This document shows, piece by piece, positions 52,434-61,830 of a stretch of 64,000 nucleotides of DNA. The notes beneath the pieces were generated by a model. That model saw only the letters and a list, made by a program, of their open reading frames with translations, was not told where the DNA came from and searched no databases. Position numbers and translations under genes: made by a program. The first letter of the stretch is position 1. Each line of letters starts with the position of its first letter. This DNA is from Thalassovita sp. (lineage in GTDB: Bacteria > Pseudomonadota > Alphaproteobacteria > Rhodobacterales > Rhodobacteraceae), in contig NZ_OY829290.1 of the NCBI RefSeq assembly GCF_963691685.1, positions 1,178,001 through 1,242,000 of the forward strand, written 5' to 3'.

Positions 52434-53201
52434 TTGACTACAAAATCGATTTTGAAAACCGTCGCGCTTCTGGCGGCGACACTATTTCCATTCTCTTCGG
52501 CAGCGGAGGCAAATGATCCTCTGATTTTAACGAACGGCTATTGGCCACCGTTCAAGGGCGAGTCCCTGCCCAAAGGTGGGATTATCACCGATGTCACCCT
52601 CCAGACACTGACCCGTGCAGGGTATGAGGTGGCCGTGGCCGTGGTGCCCTGGAAACGGGCCTATGCGGGAACAGTGGATGGCAGATACGATGTGATCTCG
52701 GCCATTTGGGCCACGCCTGAACGCCAAACCGAATTGGCCTTTAGTGACGCCATCCTGTCCAGCCGCGTTGTTGTGATCCACCGGTCTGACTATGATTTTA
52801 CCTTCAGTTCGCTTGAGGATCTGAAAGGCGAAACTGTTGGGGTGACAGCGGGCTATGGCTACCCGGAGAGTTTCCAAAAGGCCGACTTCTTTGAACGCGA
52901 AGAATCCCAAACGCTGACCCAGAGCCTGCGCAAGCTGATCCTGGGCCGTATCAACGTCATCGTCGCCGAAGAAACCTCGGCGCGGTATGTGGTTGCTGCG
53001 GACTTCCCCGATGCGGTGGGCAGCCTGCAATATTCTGAAACTGCGCTGCAGGAAAATCCGCTGCATGTTGCCTTCACCATGGCGCGTCCTGATCATCCCG
53101 AACTGAGGACCCGCTTCAATGAAGCCCTGGCCGACATGCGCGCAGACGGAACGCTGGAGGAGATACTGGAGTTCCACGGCGTATCCAGCATGCAGAAATG
53201 A
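52434..53201 (+). CDS. Periplasmic SBP_bac_3-type solute-binding protein A
   Basis: A 255-residue exported protein (signal MTTKSILKTVALLAATLFPF then SSAAEA). The fold is the amino-acid-binding SBP_bac_3 type: TNGYWPPFKGESLPKGGII, IWATPERQTELAFSDAIL, EDLKGETVGVTAGYGY. The start is TTG at 52434 behind GGAGGG; the longer frame from 52326 is not supported. No permease is adjacent, but a hybrid kinase follows, so it may act as a ligand-binding partner for sensing. Confidence 0.88.
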   Translation: MTTKSILKTVALLAATLFPFSSAAEANDPLILTNGYWPPFKGESLPKGGIITDVTLQTLTRAGYEVAVAVVPWKRAYAGTVDGRYDVISAIWATPERQTELAFSDAILSSRVVVIHRSDYDFTFSSLEDLKGETVGVTAGYGYPESFQKADFFEREESQTLTQSLRKLILGRINVIVAEETSARYVVAADFPDAVGSLQYSETALQENPLHVAFTMARPDHPELRTRFNEALADMRADGTLEEILEFHGVSSMQK

Positions 53202-53324
53202 CATGCTCAGAACCTTTCCGCACCATATGAGATCCAAAAGTGACCATGCTCAGGCTCAAAACTGGGTTCTGGCTCAAAACGGGGCGGCGATGAATAGAAA
53301 AGACAACGACGTACCGGGGCAAGA

Positions 53325-56042
53325 ATGACCGTTCGGATTACCAATCGTATTTCTTTCAAACAGGCGCGGTTGGCGGTGATCCTTGCCTTTTTCCTTGGTC
53401 TGCTGATGAGTGGCTTGCAGATCTGGTTGGATTTCCGGAACGAAAAAGAACAGGTTGATGCCACTGTGTCGCAGCTGATGAGCGCGGTGCATGATACTGC
53501 TGCGCAGGCGGCCTTTGGGTTTGAGACGCCCCTGGCTGAGAGGGTTGTTTCCGGTCTGTTCGAATATGATGCGATCGTCACTGCGGAGATCAAAACCGAT
53601 TTTGGCGATATCCTGGCCAGACGGGACACCTCTGATGGCACAGCACAAAACCGCCATGTGTTTGGTTTCTTGTCTGACGACAGCCCCTCGGTTTATGCCC
53701 ACGATCTGTATCTGGACGACCGGGCGGATCCGGTTGGAACCCTGACGATCTGGGTCGACCCCTATCTTGCCTTCGCTAGTTTTTTCAATCGCATCGGGCT
53801 CATCCTGCTGTTTGGTATGATCCGCAGCCTGTTTTTGGCGGTTGCACTGATGGCGGCCTTTTACGTCGTTCTGACGAAACGTATTGAACAGATCTCCAGA
53901 AGTGTTGAGGGCTTTGAGACGGCAGTCACGCCAAGCGCCAATGGCGAAAACGGGCTCAACGATAAACATGATGAGCTGGACATCCTTGCCTCATCCATCG
54001 CGAGCTATCAGCGTGAGAAAAACAAAACCCTTGAGGTTCTCGAAAGACGGGTTGCTGAGCGAACGCAAGCTCTGTTGGGAACCGCCCGCAAGGCAGAGGC
54101 CGCTAGCCACGCCAAATCGCTATTCCTTGCCAATATGTCCCATGAAATCCGCACACCAATGAACGGTGTCATCGGGATGGCCGAAGTGCTGGCGCATACG
54201 GAGTTGCAGCCAGAACAACTGCGGATGGTCACCACCATTCGCAAGTCGTCGATGTCGCTGTTGCGGATCATTGATGACATCCTCGACCTGTCCAAGATTG
54301 AGGCTGGTAAAGTCACGCTTGAGGCCGTGCCGGTGAATGTCCACACGCTGCTGGAAGAGGTTGTCGATACGCTGCGACCCATCGCCAAAGGTCTGAACGT
54401 CCGGATTTCTTTCCGTTTGGACCCGTTGATCCCGCATTACATCCTCGCCGATCCAGTGCGCCTGCGTCAGGTGTTCATGAACCTGATGAACAACGCGCTG
54501 AAATTCTCCAGCCGCGAGGAGGGGCAGCAACCAGGCCGCGTGCGGTTGCTGACCGATCTGACGCCGGAAAACCGGATAAAGGTCACCGTAATGGACGACG
54601 GTATTGGCATGACAGACCATGCTATCGCCAATCTGTTCCAGCCATTTACGCAAGGCGAAGAGTCGATCACCCGGCGCTACGGCGGAACCGGGTTGGGGCT
54701 GGTGATCACCAGCGATTTGATCGCACTGATGGATGGCGCCATTCAGGTCGACAGTGTGCTTGGCCAAGGCAGCGTGTTTGAGGTGACCCTGCCATTTGTC
54801 GAAACCAGCGGTGTTGAGGAAGAGGTCGACGTTTCTGGGTTGCAGGTATTTGCCTTTGTGGATGAGGGGATCAACAGGCCGACGCTGGCGTCCTACGTTG
54901 AGTTTCAGCGATCGGAAATGCTGTTTGCGGAGACCGAGGCTGAGCTTAAGGGGCTGATTGCAAACGCGGATAGTGAATTCATTGTTCTATTGTCGCTTGA
55001 AACCGCTGAGGAAAATGAGCGCCTGCGCGACAGCCTGTCTGAGCATTACCCCGATGTCAAAATCCTGTGGTTCATCGCAGACATTGAAGAGGCCAGCCTT
55101 TGCAGATTGCCCAACTGTTTCATGGTGCAACGCTACCCGCTGCTCCCCTCCGAACTGGTGAGGGGCATCGCGCTGCTGACCGGGCGCGCCAGCCTTGTCG
55201 CGGATCAAGAAGAGGCGTTGCCAGAACCCACGGCCGTGCAGTCTGAGGATGAGGAGGATCGCAAAATCCTTCTTGTTGAGGATAATGAGATCAATATCGA
55301 CGTCATCTACCGGCAACTCAGCTCGCTGGGGTTCCAGCCTGAAATCGCAAAGAACGGGCTGGAAGGGTTGGAAAAATGGCGGACTGAAAAGTTCAAACTG
55401 GTGCTGACAGATTGCAACATGCCAGAGATGGACGGCTTTGAGATGACCCAGAAGATGCGGGCGATTGAGGAAAGCGAAGGCCGCTCACGCTCAACGATTG
55501 TTGCGATCACCGCAAACGCCATGGGGGGCGAGGCCGAAAGGTGTTTGGCTGCCGGGATGGATCGTTACCTGTCAAAGCCCACCACGCTCAAGCAATTGGG
55601 GGAGGCGCTGACGATCATTCGGCCAAAGGATGATGTGACCTCTGGCGGCAGGAAGGGCGAGACGGGCCAGGAGCCGCAGCAACCAGAACCTGCCGCCGTT
55701 GACCCATCTGTTTTGACAGCGTTGCTGGGCTATGAGGACAAGACGTTTATTGCCGATACGCTGCAAAAACTGATTGCAGAAACTGGACCCGAAATTCCCA
55801 AACTGCAAGAAGCCCTGGAAGCCAACGACCGAAAAACCGCAGGGTTTCTGGCGCATAAGTTCAAATCCTCCATGCGATCTGTCGGGGCCCTTGCCTTCGG
55901 GGACCTTTGCGACGGCATCGAACAGCGCGCCAATGGTGATGAGGTGTTTGATGGGCAGGAATTTATCGAGCCGGTCGAGCAGGGCTTCATCGCCGTTCTG
56001 GATTTCGTGGAAGACTACGCCAAGGAGCAGTTGGAAACGTAA
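53325..56042 (+). CDS. Hybrid sensor histidine kinase with REC and HPt domains
   Basis: A 905-residue membrane kinase. Two helices (about 14-35 and 160-185) enclose a periplasmic domain; a coiled linker follows. HisKA with phospho-acceptor His273 (NMSHEIRTPMNG), HATPase_c (NLMNNALKFSS, MDDGIGM, GGTGLGLV), an unrecognised spacer (about 490-640), REC (ILLVEDNEIN, phospho-acceptor Asp696 in LTDCNMPEMDG) and HPt with His844 (LAHKFKSS). A full phosphorelay, BarA/TorS-like. Its output regulator is not adjacent. Confidence 0.93.
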   Translation: MTVRITNRISFKQARLAVILAFFLGLLMSGLQIWLDFRNEKEQVDATVSQLMSAVHDTAAQAAFGFETPLAERVVSGLFEYDAIVTAEIKTDFGDILARRDTSDGTAQNRHVFGFLSDDSPSVYAHDLYLDDRADPVGTLTIWVDPYLAFASFFNRIGLILLFGMIRSLFLAVALMAAFYVVLTKRIEQISRSVEGFETAVTPSANGENGLNDKHDELDILASSIASYQREKNKTLEVLERRVAERTQALLGTARKAEAASHAKSLFLANMSHEIRTPMNGVIGMAEVLAHTELQPEQLRMVTTIRKSSMSLLRIIDDILDLSKIEAGKVTLEAVPVNVHTLLEEVVDTLRPIAKGLNVRISFRLDPLIPHYILADPVRLRQVFMNLMNNALKFSSREEGQQPGRVRLLTDLTPENRIKVTVMDDGIGMTDHAIANLFQPFTQGEESITRRYGGTGLGLVITSDLIALMDGAIQVDSVLGQGSVFEVTLPFVETSGVEEEVDVSGLQVFAFVDEGINRPTLASYVEFQRSEMLFAETEAELKGLIANADSEFIVLLSLETAEENERLRDSLSEHYPDVKILWFIADIEEASLCRLPNCFMVQRYPLLPSELVRGIALLTGRASLVADQEEALPEPTAVQSEDEEDRKILLVEDNEINIDVIYRQLSSLGFQPEIAKNGLEGLEKWRTEKFKLVLTDCNMPEMDGFEMTQKMRAIEESEGRSRSTIVAITANAMGGEAERCLAAGMDRYLSKPTTLKQLGEALTIIRPKDDVTSGGRKGETGQEPQQPEPAAVDPSVLTALLGYEDKTFIADTLQKLIAETGPEIPKLQEALEANDRKTAGFLAHKFKSSMRSVGALAFGDLCDGIEQRANGDEVFDGQEFIEPVEQGFIAVLDFVEDYAKEQLET

Positions 56043-56155
56043 TCCGTGGGAGCTGTCTGTTTGGGTAAAATGAACAGCACCAAAACAGAGTGCTTAGAGA
56101 GGCTGGCGAACGGGGCCTTTCGCCAGCTTCCGATTTTTCATGTTCGCAGAAGCGT

Positions 56156-57448
56156 TTAAGCCGCTTGGCTGGTCTGCGCCGGGTCGTTCATGGACTGGTT
56201 GACCCCTTTCACAATCTCATCCGCTGCGGTCAGGATCGTGTCCAGATGGGCGTCAACATCGCGGTGGAAGGTTTCCAGACTGGTCAGGATTTCCTCCAGC
56301 CCGCTGACGGCATTGGCCAGTCGGGCCATTTCAACCCGGCAGGCAATGCGGATGTTGGACAGTGCCAGGATCAACTCGCGCAGGTATTCGGTGCCGCTTT
56401 TGATCTTCAGTGCGGCCTCAACACTTTGACCAACCGCAGTCAGGGACTGGTCTTTGTAGCTATTCAGAAGATCATGCAGGAAACCGGTGTCGAGGTCCAT
56501 TGAGGCATCTTCGACCTGACGGGCCTGATCGTCAAACTGGGCCGTCATGTCTTCCATCAGATGCGCCGCACAGAGCAGGAAATAGGTGTTCTGATCGCGC
56601 GACACGCCCCAGATGCCATCCAGCTCTTCGTGCACACGTACATTGGCCAGATGGCCTTCGATGCCGCGCATTTTCATGCTGTAGTTCTGGGCAATGGCGC
56701 GCAGTACCGATTGGCCAACCTGCTGTTTGTTGGCGACGATCTCCATATTGGTGATCAATAGGACAGCATGGTCAAATTTCCGCGCCAACAGGGCCAGTTC
56801 ACGCTGGAAAATTGCGGTGTTGGAGGTGATCACATCAACGCTGGTCAGGACCGGATCTTTGGCAAGGTCCAGCGCGTCACGGCGGGCCTCAAACTCGGTG
56901 TAGAAGGCATGCGACTGGAACATCGCATAGGTTGGGAACCCAAGGCTCTGAAGCTGTTCCAGCAAGCGGTGCGCGCTGTCTTCTGCGGAAAGCCCCAGCT
57001 CCTGCTCATCGCGCAGGGCAGCCTGATAAAGCTTTTGAACCTGCGCAAACAGCGGGCTGGAGGGTTTCATCCGAACTGAGAGGAAGCCGTCGGTGATGGG
57101 CGAGGCAACCGCGTAAACCCAGTAGTATTTGCCGCTCTTGGTGCGGTTTTTCACATAGGCGCCAACCGGGACGCCCGCCTTCAGGCCGTTCCACAGCAGC
57201 CAAAATACGGCTTTGGGAACATCGCCATGCCGCACCAGCTTGTGCGGCGCACCCATCAGCTCACCCGGGGTAAAACCGGCGATGCGTTCAAAGGTGTCAT
57301 TATAGGATTGAATGACGCCGCGCTCATCCGTGCGCGAGAAAAAAAGCTCTTCAATACCATAGGCTTCTTCTTCGTCGGTGCTTACGACGGGTAACGGAAG
57401 CTCCAGATCTTCATCGACTTCAAAATTTCCTTTCGGCTGCATGTTCAT
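56156..57448 (-). CDS. Soluble PAS protein with helical C-terminus (Aer-like PAS)
   Basis: A 430-residue cytoplasmic protein. PAS domain (about 30-140) of the Aer type: DERGVIQSYNDTFERIAGFT, HGDVPKAVFWLLWNGLKAG, YVKNRTKSGKYYWV. The remaining 290 residues are mainly amphipathic helices (for example LARKFDHAVLLITNMEIVAN and LEEILTSLETFHRDVDAHLD). There is no transmembrane segment and no chemoreceptor MA domain. It may be a redox- or FAD-sensing adaptor. The start at 57448 fits the domain; cofactor not proven. Confidence 0.82.
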   Translation of the reverse strand: MNMQPKGNFEVDEDLELPLPVVSTDEEEAYGIEELFFSRTDERGVIQSYNDTFERIAGFTPGELMGAPHKLVRHGDVPKAVFWLLWNGLKAGVPVGAYVKNRTKSGKYYWVYAVASPITDGFLSVRMKPSSPLFAQVQKLYQAALRDEQELGLSAEDSAHRLLEQLQSLGFPTYAMFQSHAFYTEFEARRDALDLAKDPVLTSVDVITSNTAIFQRELALLARKFDHAVLLITNMEIVANKQQVGQSVLRAIAQNYSMKMRGIEGHLANVRVHEELDGIWGVSRDQNTYFLLCAAHLMEDMTAQFDDQARQVEDASMDLDTGFLHDLLNSYKDQSLTAVGQSVEAALKIKSGTEYLRELILALSNIRIACRVEMARLANAVSGLEEILTSLETFHRDVDAHLDTILTAADEIVKGVNQSMNDPAQTSQAA

Positions 57449-57850
57449 TGCATAATCCCTACGTATTCCATCTGCTTGCGGAAGCGGGGTCGAGACCAGC
57501 GTTTGTTACAAATGCCCGGCAGATGGGGTCGGGGACACCAAACATTTGATCAAGCCGCAGGTCTGTAACGTCGGCCTTTTGCGGGTCTTTAGGCAGAATT
57601 TCCTAGTTGACCGTGTTAACAACCTAAGTGCGTCGTTTTGACCGACCTCAACCTCAGATTTTGGCTGGGCCTGTCACGTCGCGACGGGAGGGGCGGCGTC
57701 CAAATTACGCCTCTGCCGCGCAGCCGTCGCCGCGCGTTCAGCCCTATAGAGAATGAGTGCAAACCTTTCCGTGAAATGGCACCGCTGTTGCTTGACAGGG
57801 CAGGGGGCCGGTGATGCTCTGCTAGGATGAATTTCAGGAGCTGAGCGAAG
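57449..57850. other. 402-bp intergenic region between divergent sensor genes
   Basis: No gene seen. It includes TTGACC and GTTAAC stretches near 57606-57625 that could be promoter parts, but nothing decisive. Confidence 0.4.
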
Positions 57851-59410
57851 TTGCGCATGACCCCCAAAGCGAACGCACTTGGCCTGAGGGCAAGCCTGGC
57901 CTTCCGGCAAGCGCAGATCGCAGTTTTCGCGGGCCTTCTTCTGGGGCTGACCTTTAGCTTTCTGCAGATCGCGACGGATTTGCGGCGTGAGGTCAAAAAC
58001 ATCGATGCCACCTACGCCCGCAGTCTGGCCGCCTTTGAGGATGCAGCCTTTCAAGCGGCGTTCGGTCTGGATGAAGAGCTGGCGGAGCGGGTGGTTGATG
58101 GGCTGATGCTGCAGCCGGCTGTGATTGAAGCATCCATCATCGACAGCTACGGCGATGTGATGAGCCTCAAGCGCCAACCGCAATCCCCCAGCCGGTTTCC
58201 CTGGCTGGTCGAGGCCACCTTTGGTCAGTCGCGGGCGTTTCAGTCAATCCTGACAGACGGCACCAGTGCTTTCGTGGCCGGTCAAATCAATGTGGTGGTG
58301 GATACCAATGTGCTTGCCCGCGCTTTCCTGCAGCGCTCAGCGCTTGTTCTGGGGTTTGGTCTGTTGCGCAACCTCGTTCTGGCGATCCTGCTGACCTACC
58401 TGTTTTTCCGGCTGGTCACCCGGCCCCTGCGGGACATGGCGCGCGCCATTGGGGCGGGGGCTGAAACCCTGTCAGTGCCGCGCCGCAACCGCGGTGATGA
58501 ACTGGGGGCGCTGGCCCTGGCCTATAATCTGGAAACGCAGCGCCGTTCCCTGACCGAAAGGCAGTTGAGCGCGGAGGAACAGAAACACAGCGCCCTGTTT
58601 GAAACCAGTGACATTTCACAGTGGCTGGTGGATTTTTCCGCGGTTGACCTGCTGTTGCAACAGCTGCGCAGGGATGGGGTGACAAACCTTGCTGAACATC
58701 TGGAACAGCATCCCAAGCTGATTTCAGAGCTGATTGTGAAAATCCGCGTGTCCTCGGTAAACAACGCGACATTGCGGATGTTCACAACAAACCGCAGCAG
58801 TGACTACGTGCAGACCCTGGGCGGTATTCTGGCTGAGGAGATGCGGAACTTTCTGAGTGATCTGCTGATCGCGGTTTGGCAAGGGCAGGGGTCTTTTGCT
58901 GAAGAGACATCGTTGCGGTCGCAGGACAACAGGCAATTCCCGGCGATCATCACCATCCCGCTGCCCCCGACCGGCAACTCGATGCAGGTGCGCACCATGA
59001 GCATTGTCGATATCTCCATGCTGCAAAACCATGCGGGGGATTATAGCCTGCAGAACGAAATCTTGAACGCGTTGGAGGATGGGATTTGCACAGTCAGATT
59101 GGCAGATACCTCCATCCTGACGGTGAACCCTGCGTTCGAGCGGCTGTTTCTGCACAGTGCCAGCAAGCTGCAGGGCCAGCCGCTGTTGTTGCTGTCGGTC
59201 AAAACCGCTGAGGCCAGGGATGGTCAGATCCAAAACCTAGCCAGTGTAATCAAGGCCGAAAAAGACTGGGGTGGTCTGGTGCAGTGCCAGCGCCGGGATG
59301 GGGTGGAGTTCACCTGCCATGTTCAGGTTTCCAGTCATTTCCACGTTGATCACGGCGCATTGGCTATCCTGTCCTTCCGGCCTGCGCAGGTTGATGGGCC
59401 ATCGGCATAG
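57851..59410 (+). CDS. Membrane PAS receptor without a kinase domain
   Basis: A 519-residue protein. Two transmembrane helices (about 20-43 and 170-193) surround a periplasmic module related to that of the hybrid kinase at 53325 (FRQAQIAVFAGLLLGL and AERVVDGLM versus FKQARLAVILAFFLGL and AERVVSGLF). Then HAMP (about 193-245), a helical region, and a C-terminal PAS domain (about 395-515, NALEDGICTVRLADTSILTV). No histidine kinase, cyclase or MA domain. It starts at TTG 57851 near AGGAG; ATG at 57857 is the alternative. Convergent with a binding protein. Confidence 0.85.
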   Translation: MRMTPKANALGLRASLAFRQAQIAVFAGLLLGLTFSFLQIATDLRREVKNIDATYARSLAAFEDAAFQAAFGLDEELAERVVDGLMLQPAVIEASIIDSYGDVMSLKRQPQSPSRFPWLVEATFGQSRAFQSILTDGTSAFVAGQINVVVDTNVLARAFLQRSALVLGFGLLRNLVLAILLTYLFFRLVTRPLRDMARAIGAGAETLSVPRRNRGDELGALALAYNLETQRRSLTERQLSAEEQKHSALFETSDISQWLVDFSAVDLLLQQLRRDGVTNLAEHLEQHPKLISELIVKIRVSSVNNATLRMFTTNRSSDYVQTLGGILAEEMRNFLSDLLIAVWQGQGSFAEETSLRSQDNRQFPAIITIPLPPTGNSMQVRTMSIVDISMLQNHAGDYSLQNEILNALEDGICTVRLADTSILTVNPAFERLFLHSASKLQGQPLLLLSVKTAEARDGQIQNLASVIKAEKDWGGLVQCQRRDGVEFTCHVQVSSHFHVDHGALAILSFRPAQVDGPSA

Positions 59411-59427
59411 CGGGGTCAGCCCCTTCG

Positions 59428-60177
59428 CTATTGGGTCACCGCATTCGGTTCCGTGTAGGCCCGCATGATATCGGCATAAGCACCGCCTTCACGCAGGGCA
59501 TTGGCGGCTTGGCGCAGGCCCTCAACCTCGATCTCAGGCAATTGATCCTTGGCGCATTGCAGCCACATCTCCTGCCGCTCATAGGTGAAGACCTCACCCA
59601 GCACGTCCCGCCCGGTTTCCAGCAGCGACAGCTCATAAAGGATGCTCAATTCAGTGCCTGAAACGGCATCCACCCGGCCAGCGACCAGCAGCGCCACGCT
59701 TTGCGCCACATCATTGGTCAGGACAATCTTAATCTCAGGGTCTTCCAGAATGGACGAGCCTTCAAAACTGCCGCGCGGAATGGCCAGCCGGCTGCCTTTC
59801 AGGTCATCGACGGAGGTCAGCGTCAAACCGGCGCGGGCCACAATCACGGTATCGAAGCGGTCATAGATCTTTGCCACTTGTTCATAGGCGGCCTTGCTGG
59901 GGCCTGTCTGCAGGAACACGCCGCAGTCCGCCACGCCTGAGGCCAGGTTTTTGATCACGCGCGAAATTGGCAGAACGGAATTGATGTGCTCCAGCCGGGC
60001 CTGTTCGGCGGTTGCGCTCACGATGTCAACGATCAGCCCGTCCCGCCCCAGCGCATCCCCTGTTAAGGCATAGGGCGCGTAGTCGATTGTGGAAAAGCGG
60101 ACCGGATCCGCCACGCTTTGACCGGCAAGGGTGAGAGCGCCTAAAAGGGCTGACTGAAAAACCATCTGTTTGAGCAT
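59428..60177 (-). CDS. Periplasmic SBP_bac_3-type binding protein B
   Basis: A 249-residue exported protein (signal MLKQMVFQSALLGALTLAGQ then SVA). Amino-acid-binding SBP_bac_3 type: FSTIDYAPYALTGD at the N-terminus, VDDLKGSRLAIPRG hinge. The start at 60177 follows AAGGAGCG; longer frames upstream are not supported. No permease adjacent. Its neighbour is a receptor whose periplasmic module is shared with the kinase beside binding protein A. Confidence 0.85.
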   Translation of the reverse strand: MLKQMVFQSALLGALTLAGQSVADPVRFSTIDYAPYALTGDALGRDGLIVDIVSATAEQARLEHINSVLPISRVIKNLASGVADCGVFLQTGPSKAAYEQVAKIYDRFDTVIVARAGLTLTSVDDLKGSRLAIPRGSFEGSSILEDPEIKIVLTNDVAQSVALLVAGRVDAVSGTELSILYELSLLETGRDVLGEVFTYERQEMWLQCAKDQLPEIEVEGLRQAANALREGGAYADIMRAYTEPNAVTQ

Positions 60178-60521
60178 TTGGACGGTCGCTCCTTCGTCAT
60201 CAAGGTTGCGGGACGAGCCACATGTCGGGCGGCGCATTACGCCTATCTTGCCACAGGATTGCCCCTCGCTCCAACGCAGGAATTTTGGGAAAACCGAAAC
60301 GTGAACGGTGGGGCAGACCGCATGGCGCAGAGGGGGACGGTGGCACGTCTGCGGGTGAAGGGCGGTACATGCATAAGGTGTTTCTTGGATTTTTCGGCCT
60401 GACATACGCTCAGGATCTGGTCGCAGTCAGTAAGGCGATAAGTGTCTGAAAATGCTTTCTGGTTAGCCGTTCGGCGCGACCCTCAGCGGCTAGACTACCC
60501 CGAAAGAGGTCAAATTATTCG
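60178..60521. other. Upstream region between binding protein B and the ABC operon
   Basis: No convincing gene. The open frames here are antisense or short. The right end leads into a palindromic regulatory site. Confidence 0.5.
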
Positions 60522-60545
60522 TTGACATGAATCATGATTCATATT
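60522..60545 (+). promoter_or_regulatory. Promoter with perfect 16-bp palindrome
   Basis: TTGACA (60522-60527) forms a good -35. Starting on its last base is ATGAATCATGATTCAT (60527-60542), a perfect inverted repeat, then TATTTC-like -10 bases. A repressor bound here would block transcription of the ABC operon. The regulator is not known. Confidence 0.65.
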
Positions 60546-60582
60546 TCATGTTTTGCGAGGAACATCCTAGGGAGGAAAAACC

Positions 60583-61758
60583 ATGCTGCGCGCTGTTGCG
60601 TTGACGGCTGTGGGGGCCTTGATGGCCACTGCGGCAACTGCTGAAATCCGGATTGCCCATGTCTACGGCAAAACCGGCCCGTTTGAGGCCTATGCGGCCC
60701 AATCTCACAATGGTCTGATGCTGGGGCTGGAGTATGCCACTGGCGGCACCATGGAGATTGACGGCGAGAAAATCGTTGTGATCGAAAAAGACACCCAGCT
60801 GAAACCCGACATCGGTCGCGCCCAGCTGGAAGAGGCTTACGGCGATGATGATGCTCATATCGCGATCGGGCCGGTCAGCTCGGGCGTGGCGCTGGCGATG
60901 CTGCCGGTGGCCGAAGAATATGAGCGAGTTCTGATCGTGGAGCCTGCGGTGGCGGACTCGATCACCGGCGCCAACTGGAACCCCTATATCTTCCGCACCG
61001 GGCGCAACTCATCCCAGGATGCGATTGCCAATGCGGTTGCGCTGGGCGGTGAAGGTGTGACCATCGCCACCCTGGCGCAGGACTATGCCTTTGGCCGGGA
61101 CGGTGTTGCCGCGTTCAAGGAAGCGCTGGAAGCCACAGGTGCGGAAATCGCGCATGAAGAATACGTGCCGACCGACACGACAGATTTCACCGCAGCGGCT
61201 GAGCGTATCTTTACCAAGATGGGCGACATCGAGGGTGAAAAGAAACTGTTCATCATCTGGGCCGGTGGCGGCAATCCGATGAGCAAAATCAACGCGATGG
61301 AGCCTGAGCGTTTCGGTGTTGAGATTGCCACCGGCGGCAACATTCTGGCGGCGCTGAAAGCCTATAAAGAGCTGCCCGGCATGGAAGGCGCAACCTACTA
61401 CTACTATGAAATCCCGCAGAACCCGGTGAACGAATGGCTGGTGAACACCCATTTCGAACGCTTTGACAGCCCGCCGGATTTCTTCACCGCAGGCGGTATG
61501 GCCTCTGGCATGGCGATTGTTGAAGCCATCAAAAAAGCCGGTGGCGCCGAAGACACCGACGCGCTGATCGCCGCTATGGAAGGCATGACCTGGGAAACCC
61601 CGAAGGGTCAGATGCAATTCCGCGCCGAAGACCATCAGGCCATGCAGACCATGTACCATTTCCGCACTGAGGTGCAGGAGGGCAAGGACTACGGTGTACC
61701 GGTTCTGGTTCGTGAAATCGGCATGGATGAAATGGCCATTCCGGTCCGCAACAAATAA
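60583..61758 (+). CDS. ABC transporter substrate-binding protein, LivK/urea-amide type
   Basis: A 391-residue periplasmic binding protein (Peripla_BP_6) with a signal peptide (MLRAVALTAVGALMATAATA). Typical segments: IRIAHVYGKTGPFEAYAAQS, IGPVSSGVALAMLP and TLAQDYAFGRDGVAAFKEAL. GGGAGGAAAAACC precedes the ATG. First gene of a HAAT-family transporter; the ligand may be a branched-chain amino acid, amide or related compound. Confidence 0.93.
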   Translation: MLRAVALTAVGALMATAATAEIRIAHVYGKTGPFEAYAAQSHNGLMLGLEYATGGTMEIDGEKIVVIEKDTQLKPDIGRAQLEEAYGDDDAHIAIGPVSSGVALAMLPVAEEYERVLIVEPAVADSITGANWNPYIFRTGRNSSQDAIANAVALGGEGVTIATLAQDYAFGRDGVAAFKEALEATGAEIAHEEYVPTDTTDFTAAAERIFTKMGDIEGEKKLFIIWAGGGNPMSKINAMEPERFGVEIATGGNILAALKAYKELPGMEGATYYYYEIPQNPVNEWLVNTHFERFDSPPDFFTAGGMASGMAIVEAIKKAGGAEDTDALIAAMEGMTWETPKGQMQFRAEDHQAMQTMYHFRTEVQEGKDYGVPVLVREIGMDEMAIPVRNK

Positions 61759-61781
61759 GCCGACCCCGGCTTAGCAACCCT

Positions 61782-61815
61782 CCCCGTGGCGCGGCTTTCC
61801 CCTTGCGCCACGGGG
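61782..61815 (+). other. Intra-operon stem-loop after the binding protein
   Basis: CCCCGTGGCGC pairs exactly with GCGCCACGGGG across a 12-base loop. There is no U-tract after it. Such hairpins commonly stabilise the binding-protein mRNA relative to the downstream ABC genes. Confidence 0.7.
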
Positions 61816-61830
61816 TTCGGGACGAGAGAG

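Noticed and set aside
53290..53328. A 12-codon frame overlapping the hybrid kinase start
   Set aside because: Too short to support as a gene; it could at most be a leader peptide, with no supporting motif.
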